This document shows positions 25,124-37,455 of a DNA stretch of 64,000 nt, piece by piece; position 1 is the stretch's first letter; each line of letters begins with the position of its first letter. A model generated the notes under the pieces. That model saw nothing but the letters and a program-made list of their open reading frames with translations. It made no database searches and was not told the DNA's origin. The DNA is from Toxorhynchites rutilus septentrionalis (taxonomy: Eukaryota > Arthropoda > Insecta > Diptera > Culicidae): NCBI RefSeq assembly GCF_029784135.1, contig NC_073746.1, positions 230,343,882-230,407,881 on the forward strand, written 5' to 3'. Position numbers and translations under genes: made by a program.

Positions 25124-26039
25124 ATATCGATTGGATTAGAGAATGCAAAACATCGATGTATCCGATAATTCTCACTCGATTGGGTTTCAGTATACGAATG
25201 AGTAGTTGATCAGTAGATGGATCTGGATTTTCCAAGGAAATTACACTATCGGTACATCCAGCAACGTGTGGGACTGAATACGTGTAATGTTGTAATGAAG
25301 CTCATTAAAGACTTTATTTTCTGCTTGTACACACATGGTATAACCTCATGACAATATATTGCGTTTCGGTCTAGCAATAGCAATGGCTGTATCGGCGTTA
25401 TTCATGATAGTGTCTCGCAAGTGAATGCATTCCTCTCACGCTGATTCTGTTGATTGTGGCGTAGGAATCGTAGTCGTTCGCTTTGCGTACATGTTGATCA
25501 TTTTCGAAAACATGGTTTCGAGAAAAACGTTATAGTCAATTTTTCTTAACTTGCATTAAAATTATCTGTATTTTTGTTAATTTAATATATTATGAAATTC
25601 ACAAGCTCTGCAGACTCGGTGAACTGCAACCCGCCAAAAGTGGTGTTTAGAGTTTTCTCTAATATAATATAAAATAGGCGGAAACATGATATGGACTTTT
25701 TATTGGGAAAAAATCGCTACAACACACTTGTTTGTTCGTTGCCTTTGAATCAGTTACTCGCAGGTGATGTTCTTAAGACTGTATTCCCATCTAATGCATA
25801 ACCTATTCTAGTCAACTAGCAACAAAGACTAGCAGTGTTCGAAACTCAACAGACACAATTCCATCCGAGCCAAACAGCTCCACGTGCTCTTTTCGTCGGT
25901 TCACAGAACCGCGGGTGGGTAAAAGCATAGGAACGTCCTGTCGTAAACTAACGGTTGGAAGTCAACGTTTGAACGATTTCAGCGAAGACAAGCCGGGAGC
26001 ATCGTAGTTTTGTGTGAGTGCAATTTTGTATTTAACTAT
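25124..26039. other. No recognised gene
   Basis: No family signature or internal repeat seen. Confidence 0.45.
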
Positions 26040-26400
26040 GAAAATGTGCCTGAGAGAACAAGGTCATGCATATACCAACTGAGATGCTGAATTTTCTGCA
26101 TAGAATGCAGCACAAGCACACGACAAGCACCATAAATCATTCCCATGCCAGTGGCAGTGGTATATATATTATGGAGCATTTTATCTTGAATCTTTTGAAT
26201 CTCTTATTTCGCCTTGTATGCTGCTGTTCCATTTGGACACTGCAATACAAGGGATACGGAAAACGTTCTGTGCCATAGCGTCTCCGGAATTCAATAATCT
26301 AGCATCTCCCGAGGAAATTTAGAGAGGTCATTTTATATCCCAGCCAACTAGTATACGGAGAATGCAGTGTTTGATTAATATAGGTCAGGTTCAGGAATTT
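26040..26400 (+). repeat. Diverged dispersed repeat (partner at 18.95 kb)
   Basis: Second copy of the family described at 18.95-19.31 kb, sharing CATGCATATACCA, GAATTCAATAATC, CCCGAGGAAA and GAGAATGCAGT in the same order. Confidence 0.55.
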
Positions 26401-26489
26401 CAAATGAACTACAACTGTATGAGATACGACATTGAAAGGATTTTGAAATGAATTGGATTTCTTAGGTGATGCAGTATAGTGCTTCTGAG

Positions 26490-27555
26490 CAATTTTTCGA
26501 CACGTGGTACTTATGATGGAAATTACCGAAAATTACAATTTTCATCATCATATGATAAATTTAAATGACGACTGATTTTTATAAGGGCGTAATCAAAATC
26601 ATTGATCATTCTTTCGTAACTCAATCTCAAAATCCAGATGTCTGATTGAAATATAATGTTGGCAAAGTTGTTGGAAAATCAATTCACTATTTGGGAAAAA
26701 TGCCCTGTTAAAAATCTTACTCGAAAATTGAACTTAATATCAAAAACTTTTTTATCTCAAAACATCCCACCTTCGATATTTTTTGTTGTTTATTTCTAAC
26801 CCTTCTAATTCCCTTCTAATTCAACAAAGTTTGACGTATAATGGTCCCGTGTAGGACTAACCAAAATTCGATATTATTTTTTTTTAATTTATGAAATTTC
26901 AATGCTTTGTGATCTTAACAATTTAAGAAAAACGACATAAAAAAATGAATCTATATGCGATTCAACATAAAAGAAACTACGTATAACGTTTTATTCTAGG
27001 ATTAAGCGATCTCGAGATATAACCAATTCAAAATAATTGAAATCAAGTTGGTGAAATATTAGAAAACGCTCAATGTTGACTATGACTGAGGTAACTGAGG
27101 TAATTTTACTAACATTATTTTCATTATAAGAAATTGATTATGGAAATTGGCATTAATTATTGAAATTTCAAAAATTTATATCTCCTTTTTGGTGAGTTTA
27201 CCACGGCAGAACTGTACGTCAAATTTTGTTAAATTAGAAGGATTATCCAATGATAATATACAAAAGAATATCGAGCCGGGGATGTTTTAAGATATGAAAA
27301 TATTTCATATTAAATTCAATTTTCTAGTAAGAGCATTTAGATTAGTATTTTTACTAAACAGTTCATTGACTTTCCAACAATTTTGTTAAACATCATATTT
27401 TAATCAGACATCTGCATTTTGAGTTATGATTTTTTGATAGAATGATCAATGATTTTGAATACACCCTTTAAAAAATCAGTCGTAATTTAAAATTGTCATA
27501 TGATAATGAAGATTGTCAGTTTAGATATATTCCATCATGAGTACCAAGTTTCAAA
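26490..27555. repeat. Long palindromic (foldback) element, ~1.07 kb
   Basis: The two halves are inverted copies of each other along nearly the whole length. Left words TGGTACTTATGATGG, CATCATATGATAA, ATCATTGATCATTCT, CAGATGTCTGATT, AAAACATCCC and TCTAATTCAACAAAGTTTGA each have a mirror on the right, for example CCATCATGAGTACCA and AGAATGATCAATGAT. It is noncoding. Arms of ~500 bp have few mismatches relative to length. Confidence 0.88.
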
Positions 27556-27756
27556 AAAATTAGAGCGGTTCGGTTCAAAATTTGCTGTTTTTTGGCAGAC
27601 TTGGCGTGGAATTGCTCTTCTCTGTTGAAAGCATAAAACTCAATTGTATAACGTACTTTAATAGTTTTTATAGAGTTAACATTCAATAACAAGATGAATA
27701 AGAAGTATTAAACATTTGTGTCGCTTAATTTTCTAGGACTTATGATTTAATTCGTA

Positions 27757-27953
27757 CAATGTGCAGTCGGATACGAATGCGTCGTGCAAAAATTACGTAA
27801 CGCTAGAAAACCGACTTTTTGACCCACCTTACATAACGCAATTTCTATCTTTAACGCACAGAAAGTAACGCAACCTCGACCCCCCTTATCCAGCCCCTTC
27901 ACGCGTTACGTGATTTTTGCACGACACCTTACATTTCAGACTGCACATTTTGA
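27757..27953. mobile_element. MITE, GTCGTGCAnAAATTACGTAACG family, copy 1
   Basis: Inverted ends: GTCGTGCAAAAATTACGTAA at 27781 and the mirror CGCGTTACGTGATTTTTGCA CGACA near 27925. The symmetry extends outward to ATGTGCAGTC / GACTGCACAT. The interior has a second mirrored pair, TAACGCAA... and ...AGTAACGCAAC. Related copy at 58995-59152. Confidence 0.82.
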
Positions 27954-29284
27954 CGTAAAAAGTTATTTGTCAGTACAAAGTACAAAAGAGCAGCGAGTAC
28001 AAAGATATTGTCCGCTGTCACAAATCGCGTCAACCGGCTGTTCCGTGTCGACATTTGAAAAATCTGACCTCCGCGACTTTTGTTATGATGTCGAATTTTC
28101 CGAGAGGAAGCACCAATACGCTTAAAGAAAAGCGTCTGAGAAAAACATGACCTTTGCTTCTAGTCACGAGCAATGGACATCGCGCTAGATTGCTAGCGAA
28201 TTCATCAACTCTCGATCGGAAGGATTCTATCAGGATGTTACACTTGGCTGCATATACACGGGAAAAATACCGCCCACCCGTTTGATTTGGGTTGGATTTA
28301 GTGCTTTTGGGTGGAAGACTTGACAATATATTGAGCAGTTTCGAAGAGAAGGTGCTAAAATAAATCATCATGATTGATGTTGATTTTGTTGTTTTCTATT
28401 TCTTCTACCTTTTATCAATCTGTGATCGGAAGAAGTTTTATCTCTCATACCTAGAAAAGAAGCTTAAACTATATTTTATTATCTTCGAACTGTTGTGGGA
28501 CAGACCGAACATCTTCGTAATCTTAATTGGTTTTATCGAAGTAAATCCAATTTAAGGCCATAATATTTTGCTGTCTGTACTTTAGCGATGGCGAAAATTT
28601 CATGTATATAATTTTACGGCTCCCTCATATTTACGAGCAATTAGCTTATTGAAGAAACAAGACTGAGACTGAGTTAAAGATGAAAATGTTGCTTCTACGG
28701 CATTCGCACGAAAGGTTAGTCTTTCATGTGTCCCACAAACACAAGTCACCACATCTTTTCATTGCTCCGCTCATTTCAGGGAAAAGTGCACCTTTTAATT
28801 CTATAACCCATTTTCGTCGTGATTTTGATCTGTAGCTATAATGGTAGACCATCCCCCCCTCCAAAAACCCGTACTCCCAACGCGTCTTTTAAAAAAATTC
28901 GTAATGAAACACTAAAAATGCTTTGAAGTATACACTCAGTTATCTTTGTTACATTTGGAGAAGGGAAATTAACACCTCGGTAGCCTAATTAAATTATCGC
29001 AATTGCCCAAAGCTAACGGGAACCGACCGCAATTGAATGCGCTGCATGTCCTACACAGGTGAGCATTAATTTCCTGTTCCGAATGATCGATTACCACGCA
29101 TTAAAACGATACCAGTCAACATGGAAGGCTCTTCAGGAACGAAACCGATGTGTCATTATCATGAGTTGGGCGGCATGAGTCGGGTCGTGACAATCTGCGC
29201 GAACATCGAATCGTGCCGCAAAAACATCGCATAAGCACCGAGGCGTGAAGTTTGATAACACGGACCGGCAGCCTGTATTATTTT
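27954..29284. other. No recognised gene
   Basis: No coding family recognised; minus ORF 28030-28371 has no signature. Confidence 0.45.
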
Positions 29285-29556
29285 GGGTTTGGTATTTTTG
29301 ACGTAGAACTACGTCTTTCATTTCTACACTGGGGTGTAAGTTCAAACTTTTGAAAACGAAAGCGTTACGCCGGAGAACGAGATGCTGAGCGTTAATAGCT
29401 TGTAAACAACTGAACGAAATAGTATGCCAAAAAATTCATTCGAAAGATAAAATGTCTACGCGTTATATGCTTGTTACTTTTTGATTCAAAATTTTGTATC
29501 AATAGCCCTAAAATTGCTGTCAAAACAGGCTATTGAAGAGAAGCACGTCCCGTGCG
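29285..29556 (-). repeat. GACGTAG-palindrome module (minus)
   Basis: The minus strand reads TTCAATAGCCTGTTTTGACA, CATTTTATCTTTCGAATGAA, GTAACGCTTTCGTT, ACACCCCAGTGTAGAAATG, AAAGACGTAGTTCTACGTC. The same ordered words occur on plus at 63.06-63.33 kb and, more diverged, at 60.77-60.95 and 63.61-63.87 kb. It lies directly after the 3' end of the envelope relic. Confidence 0.8.
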
Positions 29557-29558
29557 TC

Positions 29559-32500
29559 TTATAAAAATGTTGTTATCACATTGCGTCGTCTATAGATTGT
29601 AATAAGGGTGATTATCAAGGTTAAGGCGAACATTGCTCCAATCGATGATGTATTTTCAGCGAGTCCAAATGTTTTCTGTTTTCAATGTGCATTTCATATA
29701 AGTATGAAGTGTTGTAGTATTTTTCTAATGTGGTTTCCTCTATTTGACTTATTTCCAGAGGTGAAATAATCGGGTGGTTGAAGTTCAATTCTAGATTTTC
29801 GAATAGCCTGTCCTGAATAATTACCGAGCAATTTTGAAATATGATAAGGTAGTCGCCTTTAAGTTCTTTTCGGTTTATACCACAAGTACTGCTCATCACA
29901 AAGTTTTCTCGCGTAGCTTTGACCACTAATGTTCCGTATGTGAAAAGTTTATATTCCGTTGTGGGTGGTGTTTCTTTGAAGGGACATTTTCCACTTCGTC
30001 CTCGGACTAAAGGTGCAACACACAAATCGTTGGTAATATTCAATAGTTGATTTCGTTTGTAAATATGAATTTTGGCTATTTGTTCAAACTCTGCTAGGAC
30101 TGCCATTGTTTCGTTCAAATGCACAAGGACTGTTTGATGATCAATATTGACGGTTTTGTTTGTTATTAGTAGTTCTTCGATGATCATCTTTTCGTAAATA
30201 ACGGGCGATGCTTTCGGGATGTCGATGCTGATGATGAGGTGACGTCCATGATAAAGCACAGTTATCGAGAGGTAGTTGTATGCGTCGTCTAAGCTGTCTA
30301 ATTTAAAATTTACTTGTTTTAATTGTTCGGCTACAATTTTTAGTTCATTAATTGTTAATAACTACAACTTCTACGTAAGCGACATTGACAATTGCCTTAC
30401 ACAAAATTGCAGCCTAAGACAACTTGCAGATGATGGAGTGGTGTCTGTCGTAGGATCAAACGAATCCGACCTGCAAGGACCCTTACAAGATACTTTGAAC
30501 AATTTTTCAACCTGGGCCATTGGGCTAGGGATCGAATTCTCCACGGAGAAAACAGAGATGGTGGTTTTTTCTAGAAAGCATAGACCAGCAAAACCAAAGC
30601 TTCAACTCTTGGGTAAACCGATCACTCATGTTATGTCATTCAAGTATCTTCTGGTTCAACTCCAAATGTACTTGGGGGGCTCATATCAGGTATCTGAGTA
30701 AAAAATGTCAACAAAGAATAAACTTTCTTCGTACAATTACCGGCACCTGATCGGGAGCCCATCCCGAAGATCTTATAATGTTGTATCGAACAACTATTCT
30801 CTCAGTGATGGAGTATGTCAGTTTCTGTTTTCAATCAGCTGCCAAAACACACCTCATTAAACTTGAGCGAATTCAGTATCTTTGTCTTCGTATTGCGTTG
30901 GGATGTATGCCCTCAACGCATACCATGATCCTCGAGGTTTTGGCAGGCGTACTCCCACTAAAAGATCGCTTCAATTTATTAGCTCTTCGGTTCCTCATCC
31001 GGTGTAAGGTTGTGAACTCTTTGGTGATCGGAAATTTTGAGCAGCTGATCGGGCTAAATTTTCATTCTGGATTCATGAATTCATCTCCATGCAGGTTGAT
31101 CTTTCTTCGTATATTCCCAACCGTGTTTGTTTTCCTGACTACATCAATTCCTCTGTACATTTTGATCTGTTCATGAAGCAAGATATCCATGGAACATCAG
31201 ATTATCTTCGATCGAGGATCGTTTCAACGATCTTCATTGCAAAGTATGGGGATATCAATTGTGATAATATGTACTTTACTGATGGGTCCTCTATGAATGA
31301 GTACACAGGATTTGGATGTTCAACATATTTTTTAGCACCTCACACAGTCTTCAGTATCCTTGCTCAGTGTATATTGCTGAATTGGCAGCAATACACTGGG
31401 CGCTGGACAGCGTCGCCTCACGACCTGTTGAACACTATTACATTGTAACGGATAGTCTGAGCTCTGTCGAAGCTATCCGTTCAGTGAGGCCGGAAAAGCA
31501 CTCGCCGTACTTCCTTGAGAGAATACGAGAAATTTTGAGTGCTTTATCCAGACGCTGTTATGTCATTACCTTTGTCTGGGTTCCTTCACATTGCTCAATT
31601 CCGGGTAATGAGAGGGCTGACTCATTAGCAAAGGTAGGTGCAATTGAAGGCGACATTTATCAGCGACAAATCGCCTTCAATGAATTTTATTCTTTAGTCC
31701 GTAGAAAAACCATAGTTAACTGGCAACGAAAATGGAACGAAGATGAATTGGGCCGGTGGCTCCACTCGATTATCCCTAAGGTTAGCCTCAAACCATGGTT
31801 CAAAAGTCTGGACTTGAGTCGGGACTTTATTCGCACCTTCTCCCGACTCATGTCCAATCACTGTTCGTTAGACGCGCTACTCTTTCGTATCAATCTTGCC
31901 GACAACAATATTTGTGCTTGTGGCCAAGGTTACCACGACATCGAGCACGTTGTTTGGTCGTGCGAGCTGTATCTTGTCGCCAGATCGAATTTAGAAGACA
32001 CCCTTCGGGCCCGAGGAAGGCAGCCCATGGTGCCGGTGAGAGACGTGTTGGCTCGGTTAGACCTTGATTACATGTCCCAAATATATGTTTTCCTTAAAGC
32101 TATCGATCTTCGTGTGTGATTGTCCTTATATCCTTATTTTCTCCTTTTCCTTTTCCTTTGTGAGAGGTCGGATCCCTCCTTAAGAATAAGATGAAATGTA
32201 AATACATATTAGATATAAAATAGGATTAAGAATTGAGTGTGATGAGTGTGATTGAGAGTGTGAGTGTGAACATTGTCAACATATCCTCATATCCCCTCCT
32301 TTTCCTGAAGAAAATATGTCACCCTTCTAAACTCGAGTCGACCGCGAGTAATCGGTTTTCTACGTTATTAACATTAGAATTAAGGAAAAATGTATATATA
32401 TTCTAGTAACAATACAGTAAGGAGTTCGGCTCCTTTAAGCTTATGTAACTGAGCCTGTAAAATAAACGATTTGAATAAAAAAAATGTTAATAACTGTCTG

Positions 32501-32998
32501 GTTGCAATGTTCACTTTGGCAAGTGCTATTGTGTTTTCTATTGTTCTTAGTGTTTGTAACACCATATCTAACTGGAAAAGTATGGAGATTTTAGCGTTTT
32601 CTGTAATAACATATCCTTTTTGTGTATTCAATTTTAATAAGACATTTTCATGCTGTTTTATTACATTTGTCAATGTTTGTATGCGATTTTTGAATTCTTG
32701 GTTTATTACAATCTGTTTATTATTGTGCTCCATTAGTTTATTGTCAAATCTTTTGATAGCATCTATGTTTGAATTAATGTGCCGTAAATCTTGAGCGTCT
32801 AAATTGCCTGTAACAGATTTTATAACACTGCCTAATGTTTCGATTGATCTTTTGCTTCTTTGAATGTTTGGGAAAAGGGCTTTGTATGTATTTTTAATTT
32901 CCATAAATTTGATATTAATAAGCCTAGAAAAATCACCTGTTGAAATATTAATTTTGCGTATTTTTAAGTAATATTCCAATCCGGGATTTTCTAATTTT
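29559..32998 (-). pseudogene. Errantivirus-type envelope (F-like fusion glycoprotein) relic, split by a LINE
   Basis: Two minus-strand pieces (32998-32485 and 30363-29559) belong to one gene. The first piece has an NPGL-type start region, a furin-like RSKR site near 32.87 kb followed by a LGSVIKSVTGNLD fusion-peptide-like segment, and heptad-rich helices. The second has the cysteine-bearing ectodomain, then, in a shifted frame near 29.63 kb, a hydrophobic transmembrane helix and a short basic tail ending at 29559. Such proteins are membrane-fusion glycoproteins of insect endogenous retroviruses related to baculovirus F. Damage: the LINE insertion at the exact 11-bp duplication, a frameshift just before the membrane anchor, and an apparent loss of the cysteine-containing part before the cleavage site. 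The reading frame is the same on both sides of the target duplication, so the LINE broke a then-open frame. No gag or pol is seen upstream; a (TA)n tract starts at 33.04 kb. Confidence 0.8.
30364..32484 (+). mobile_element. I-type LINE, 5'-truncated, inside the envelope relic
   Basis: Flanked by identical TGTTAATAACT (30353-30363 and 32485-32495). It begins within RT motif C (LADDG) and continues with TEKTEMVVFSRKH, FKYL, KKCQQRINFLRTI-type thumb, then a DGSS RNase H start, YIAELAAIHWALDS, VTDSLSSVEAIRS, WVPSHCSIPGNERADSLAK and a final CACGQGYHDIEHVVWSC. The RNase H and C-terminal part is open from 31316 to 32119. Frameshifts occur near 30.66 and 31.31 kb. The 3' UTR has ACCGCGAGTAATCGGTT, ends GAGCCTGTAAAATAAACG and has an A tail. 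The clade is inferred from the RNase H type; the family is shared with 14.4-16.4 kb and the tail at 56.1-56.7 kb. Confidence 0.92.
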
Positions 32999-33034
32999 TA
33001 AGTTACGTTTGTAGTTTGCTAAAACTAACAAAAA

Positions 33035-33039
<5 letters not shown>

Positions 33040-33130
<91 letters not shown>

Positions 33131-33149
33131 ATATATATATATATATATA
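33040..33149. repeat. (TA)n microsatellite
   Basis: About 110 bp of TA repeat with one C interruption, immediately upstream of the envelope relic on its coding strand. Confidence 0.97.
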
Positions 33150-33419
33150 AATTACGTCTTTCGGGAACATATTGGGGTACAAATTGAAAATCGAAAAACG
33201 AGTACATCGGGAAAATAGTCCAAATTCAAACGCTTATTGCTCAGTCATTTCATGATGGATTGATGAAATTTTTGCGTCAATCGATTTCGGCACTCCATAA
33301 AAATTTGTTATATTGAAGAAAATAATATATGTCATGGAACTACCTATCGAACAATTGAAAAATCTCAACCCCTATCCTAACTGAAATACCCACTTCTGAT
33401 TCGTCGAAATTGACGACAC

Positions 33420-33600
33420 ATGCGGCGGGTCCCTAACAAAGACATCAAAACCAAGCTACCTGGGGGAAATCGGCATTGCAAATACATGAAAGTAGGGGAA
33501 TTTTTTTTCCTACCGAAATGTGTTCCCAACAGAAACATCAAAACCAAGCTGCCTAGGGAAAATCGGCATTGCAAATATATGTAAGTCGGGGGCATGTTTG
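33420..33600 (+). repeat. Two-unit tandem repeat (~90-100 bp)
   Basis: ACATCAAAACCAAGCTACCT, GGGGGAAATCGGCATTGCAA and ATACATGAAAGT recur about 97 bp later as ACATCAAAACCAAGCTGCCT, GGGAAAATCGGCATTGCAAA and TATATGTAAGT. Confidence 0.88.
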
Positions 33601-36518
33601 TATTGCAAGTAAAATGCGTGATACGATTAATTCTAGCAAATGAAATTTAAATTTGGAACTTTAATGTTGGTTGCTTCGTGAAATTTCATATCAATGACCG
33701 ATCGTGTATTGTGAAAAATTTAGCAAAAGTGTAAGTGTTAAATTGTATATGGTAATGGTTGTGTTGATATATGAAATGATTTATTTCAAGGTATGTTCCC
33801 CCTCGAGAACGAGTCGTTTGGTTTAAATTGTCTATTTTGTTGTGTGCATTGTTACCCAAGAAAAGTTTATACGACGAGAAAAATTGGAAAAGTGAAAAAA
33901 TATTAGAAAAGTGATTTTCTATATGCTCTACATATAGTACTAGGCGTTGTTAGTCCAATTAAAATTCACATTGGGTTGAATAAACACTCAGAGAGTAAAC
34001 ATTATAAAAGAAAATGAACTTTTCTATTTTAAATATGTTTTATTTATATTAAAGTAACATGTTTTTACTGATGAGAGAAATTGATAATTGTGTTCGGTAT
34101 CGGTAATTATTTCATATTACGTTGGAGAGTTTTTTTCATTATTTCATCCATACATATCACAGGAGGCATCTCGTCTAGGATCACAGAGGGCGGTTTTCAT
34201 CATATCTCGTTCCAATTCGGTATCTATTATCTGATACGCATCATCCAACAACTTTTTACCATCCTTCTGTCATCATCACTTGGTGAACACTGTCGGAGTG
34301 AACAAACAATACCCAACAACAAAACGGCCCTTTTCAGTACCACCAAATCATTATCAAAGAGTTTAACGATGTAATTCATCAAACAGATCCAAAATCAACA
34401 GATAACCTAACGGAATCCTACGTCAACTATGCGGTCGTGTTTCGGACACAACCCTCCTGTGACTTTTTCAACCTGAGGAGGTCACAGAGGAAATTCCTGA
34501 CTTGAGGGTTTTTCCATTTCTTTCTTTGCATAATAACCATGGATATCATCTAATACAACCATCTTCCTTAGGGGCTTTCGACCCTCTGCTCTGGTTCTCC
34601 ATAGTTCAAGTTCTTTTTCGGACAAGCTACTATTGAGATCCGTCATTAGCAGGCGGAGTTTTCCTTGATACGGAATACAAATAGGTGATAAATTAGAACG
34701 GGCACAACATTTAGAAGTAGGACATTTAGATTAAAATTATAGGTAACACATGTAGCTATGTAGCAAGTGTTATTATAAAACAAGAATTCAACAATATCTC
34801 TGAATTCAATGGCTCTGGGAGAAAACATTAGTTTGATACGATCGAAATTTGGTCAAACAAGAAACATGTAAATAGATTAGATTTCACAATTTTTTCCAAA
34901 AAAAATAAGTTTAAGGGGCAATGAATCATTTATCTGATGAATAATGATGTATAGTGAAACATGGATCAAACAATTTCTGATTTATGTTTGTTTGAACTAA
35001 AAATATATGTTTTGCTCGTTTTTGTTTTCTTTCGATAATGGCGAAATTGTAAGCCTGCAGCCGCCTGTTTATAATATTTTAACAACTCAACATTATTATT
35101 ATTTCATCAATATTCCGAGGTGGAGTTGGTTTCTTACGTTCAAATTTTTTACCCAGCTTCGAGAGCTTCATATCTTTTCTGCCTTCCCGAAAGCGGAAAT
35201 AGTTGCAAATGAAGCGGGAAGACTGGTAGAAAGGATTTTATTTCAACTTTCTGAAGCATCCTAGAAGAAAGAGGGGGAAGCTTCAGGTCGGGAAAATTAT
35301 TTCGAGTAAGAAAGTGAAAACTTTAGAGGCAAATATATGTTTGATGTGTTTTTTTTCTCTACCCAGTTAACGGTTCAGGGGTATATCTGAAATACGAGGG
35401 CTGTTTTATTGCTGTTTTTTCAACAACCTTCAGTCGTAAGATGGAAGTCTGAATTAAGATCATGATAGGGGCGTTTTCTATTACATACCATCAAAAGTTC
35501 TATGGGTGTATGATTAAATTGTTTTATTTGTCTTGTGGAACTCAGTACAATGATTTGAAAACAGATCGGTTATCAAAATAAAGGGGAATTTGTTCATTTC
35601 TTATAATCTAAATCTGAGATTGTTAGATTTCTGAGTTATCTTCTGAGTTTATTTGATATTTAATTTAACTTAATAGTTTGGCTTGTTATAATGAATGATC
35701 AAGAAAATATACTTTTCGTTTTCGATGGTTACTCGAGGCTTCGACTCCCAAACAATTAACACCAATAGTTCATACATGTTACGCGTCGGTCATATCTGAT
35801 GGTATGCTAGAAATGAACATGAACACAACGGAATTACGTTTCATCTTCATAGTGTCACATTGCTTCTCGATATCCTGTGCAATGTAACTGGGAAATGATC
35901 CCGGGAAATGATTCATAGCCTTTTGTAAGTATATACAGCCTAGTTATTAACACGTGCGTCGCCCCGTTGCCCAAATCTTGGTGATGGGTGAATTTCCCGG
36001 TTGGCCCCGTCACACTTTTCTCGTTCAAATTGAATAGTATTCATAGAATGAATTTAACGGATTAGGCATTCAAATATAAATAAAGGATGCATAAAAAATT
36101 AATAAAAATAATTTTTATACTATACTTTTTATTCATTTATATTTCGGAAGATCTTACGAATTTATTAATGATATGGCATTTTATTGGAATGTATTTTTTG
36201 TTATTAGTTCAAACAAAGTGAATCATAAATCGAAAAATAAAGTATTGCTAACTCATTGTTTGTGTACAATTTGTCTACAAACAATGTGCGTTCTTCATTT
36301 AATTTTTCCCGTAAGTTGAATGCGGATTTCTTCGGCTAGTCCAACCTACTACAAAACAAATATTAAAAATGACAGTTCGCATTCCAAACTTTCATTTTCC
36401 TTATTCATTTCCTTATGTCCTTTCAATCATTTTCCTTATTTCTCAAAATAAATCTTTCTCAAAAGTTTGAATTCGACAATCAATCGTTATATTGAATGCA
36501 CGTGTCCGTGTTTTTTTT
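33601..36518. other. No recognised gene
   Basis: Low-complexity AT-rich sequence with no coding family. The words CAACTATGCGGTCGTGTTTC and ACACAACCCTCCT at ~34.42 kb recur in related form at ~52.59 kb, hinting at an old repeat. Confidence 0.45.
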
Positions 36519-36565
36519 TTGACGTAGAACTACGTCTTTCATTAAGGGTGTCAAATCAGAAAACA
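36519..36565 (+). repeat. GACGTAG palindrome, partial module
   Basis: TTTTTGACGTAGAACTACGT CTTTCATT, the same word as at 29.30 kb; the rest of the module is not present. Confidence 0.6.
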
Positions 36566-36924
36566 GGTCACGTTTTTATGAAATAAAGTTAAAGATAATA
36601 ACTATTTATGCCGCGAACGGATTTTGGCGATTTACATACTAAACGAATCGGAAATTCCGTAAGATTTGTTTAATATGCCATACATTAGAATCCCCTGGTT
36701 AGTAAATGCTTAAAATTCACGAAAACTTTAAGTGTTTCTATTTTCCCATACATTTGTTCTGCCCATTTGAGTGCTTTCCCGAACAGAGCTATCAATAACG
36801 AGCAACTTATCGACGACCAACGGAGGGGAAATCGTAGGATTTAAAGTCACGGTGAACAAAGGAAAAGAAGAAGAATGAAGGGGAATACTTGCCTAGAGTA
36901 TAAACAGTGGATCTCGCTGAGGCA

Positions 36925-37455
36925 AACTTTCATTCGGCATCGGACTGTTGAGAAATCCAGTTCACTTTGCTTTCGCTGCGCTTCGATCTAAGATTGGACC
37001 TCACCAGTGGTAATCCAACTTGGAAATCGTCGTTTGATTTTTCTGTTCGTTTTTCGCGTTATTCGTATCGTGTGTTCTTCTTTCCGAGTCATAAGTTGGA
37101 CGCTTCGCGTAGTGTGCGATGAGCAAGAAGAAGAGGAAGGCAGGCTCAAGCCATGCAAAAAACGAACGCATTGCCAGGGGCAATAAAATTACGAGGTAAG
37201 CGTCATCTAATGATGCACGCGATGTTGGTGCAGTGAAAAGCGCTCGCACTGAACCGAGCCTTCGCGAATGTGACACCGCACCGAACAACAGCGAAGTAGT
37301 CGATTTCGGCGCGTCGGTCGAAAATGTAAACGCCCAGGCAGCAACCAAAATCAAGCTCCCCCCGCTGGTTGTGAAGGCGGTCGCTGTTGACAAACTCATC
37401 AGCGAATTCGCATCGATGGGTGTTACAGCAGAGTACAAGCTGTGTGGCATAATTC
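36925..37455 (+). pseudogene. 5' fragment of a LINE: UTR plus ORF1 start
   Basis: Starts near CATTCGGCATCGGACTGTTG, with a GC-richer leader, then ATG at 37119 encoding MSKKKRKAGSSHAKNERIAR. An in-frame TAA lies at ~37197. The frame continues to KIKLPPLVVKAVAVDKLISE and VTAEYKLCGI, which resembles the start of the PRE_C2HC-type ORF1 domain of Jockey-group elements. It is cut at ~37455. A LINE that keeps its 5' end and loses its 3' end is the reverse of normal truncation, so a later deletion is implied. Confidence 0.6.

Noticed and set aside
33025..33207. 60-codon ORF of alternating Tyr/Ile
   Set aside because: Translation of the (TA)n tract.
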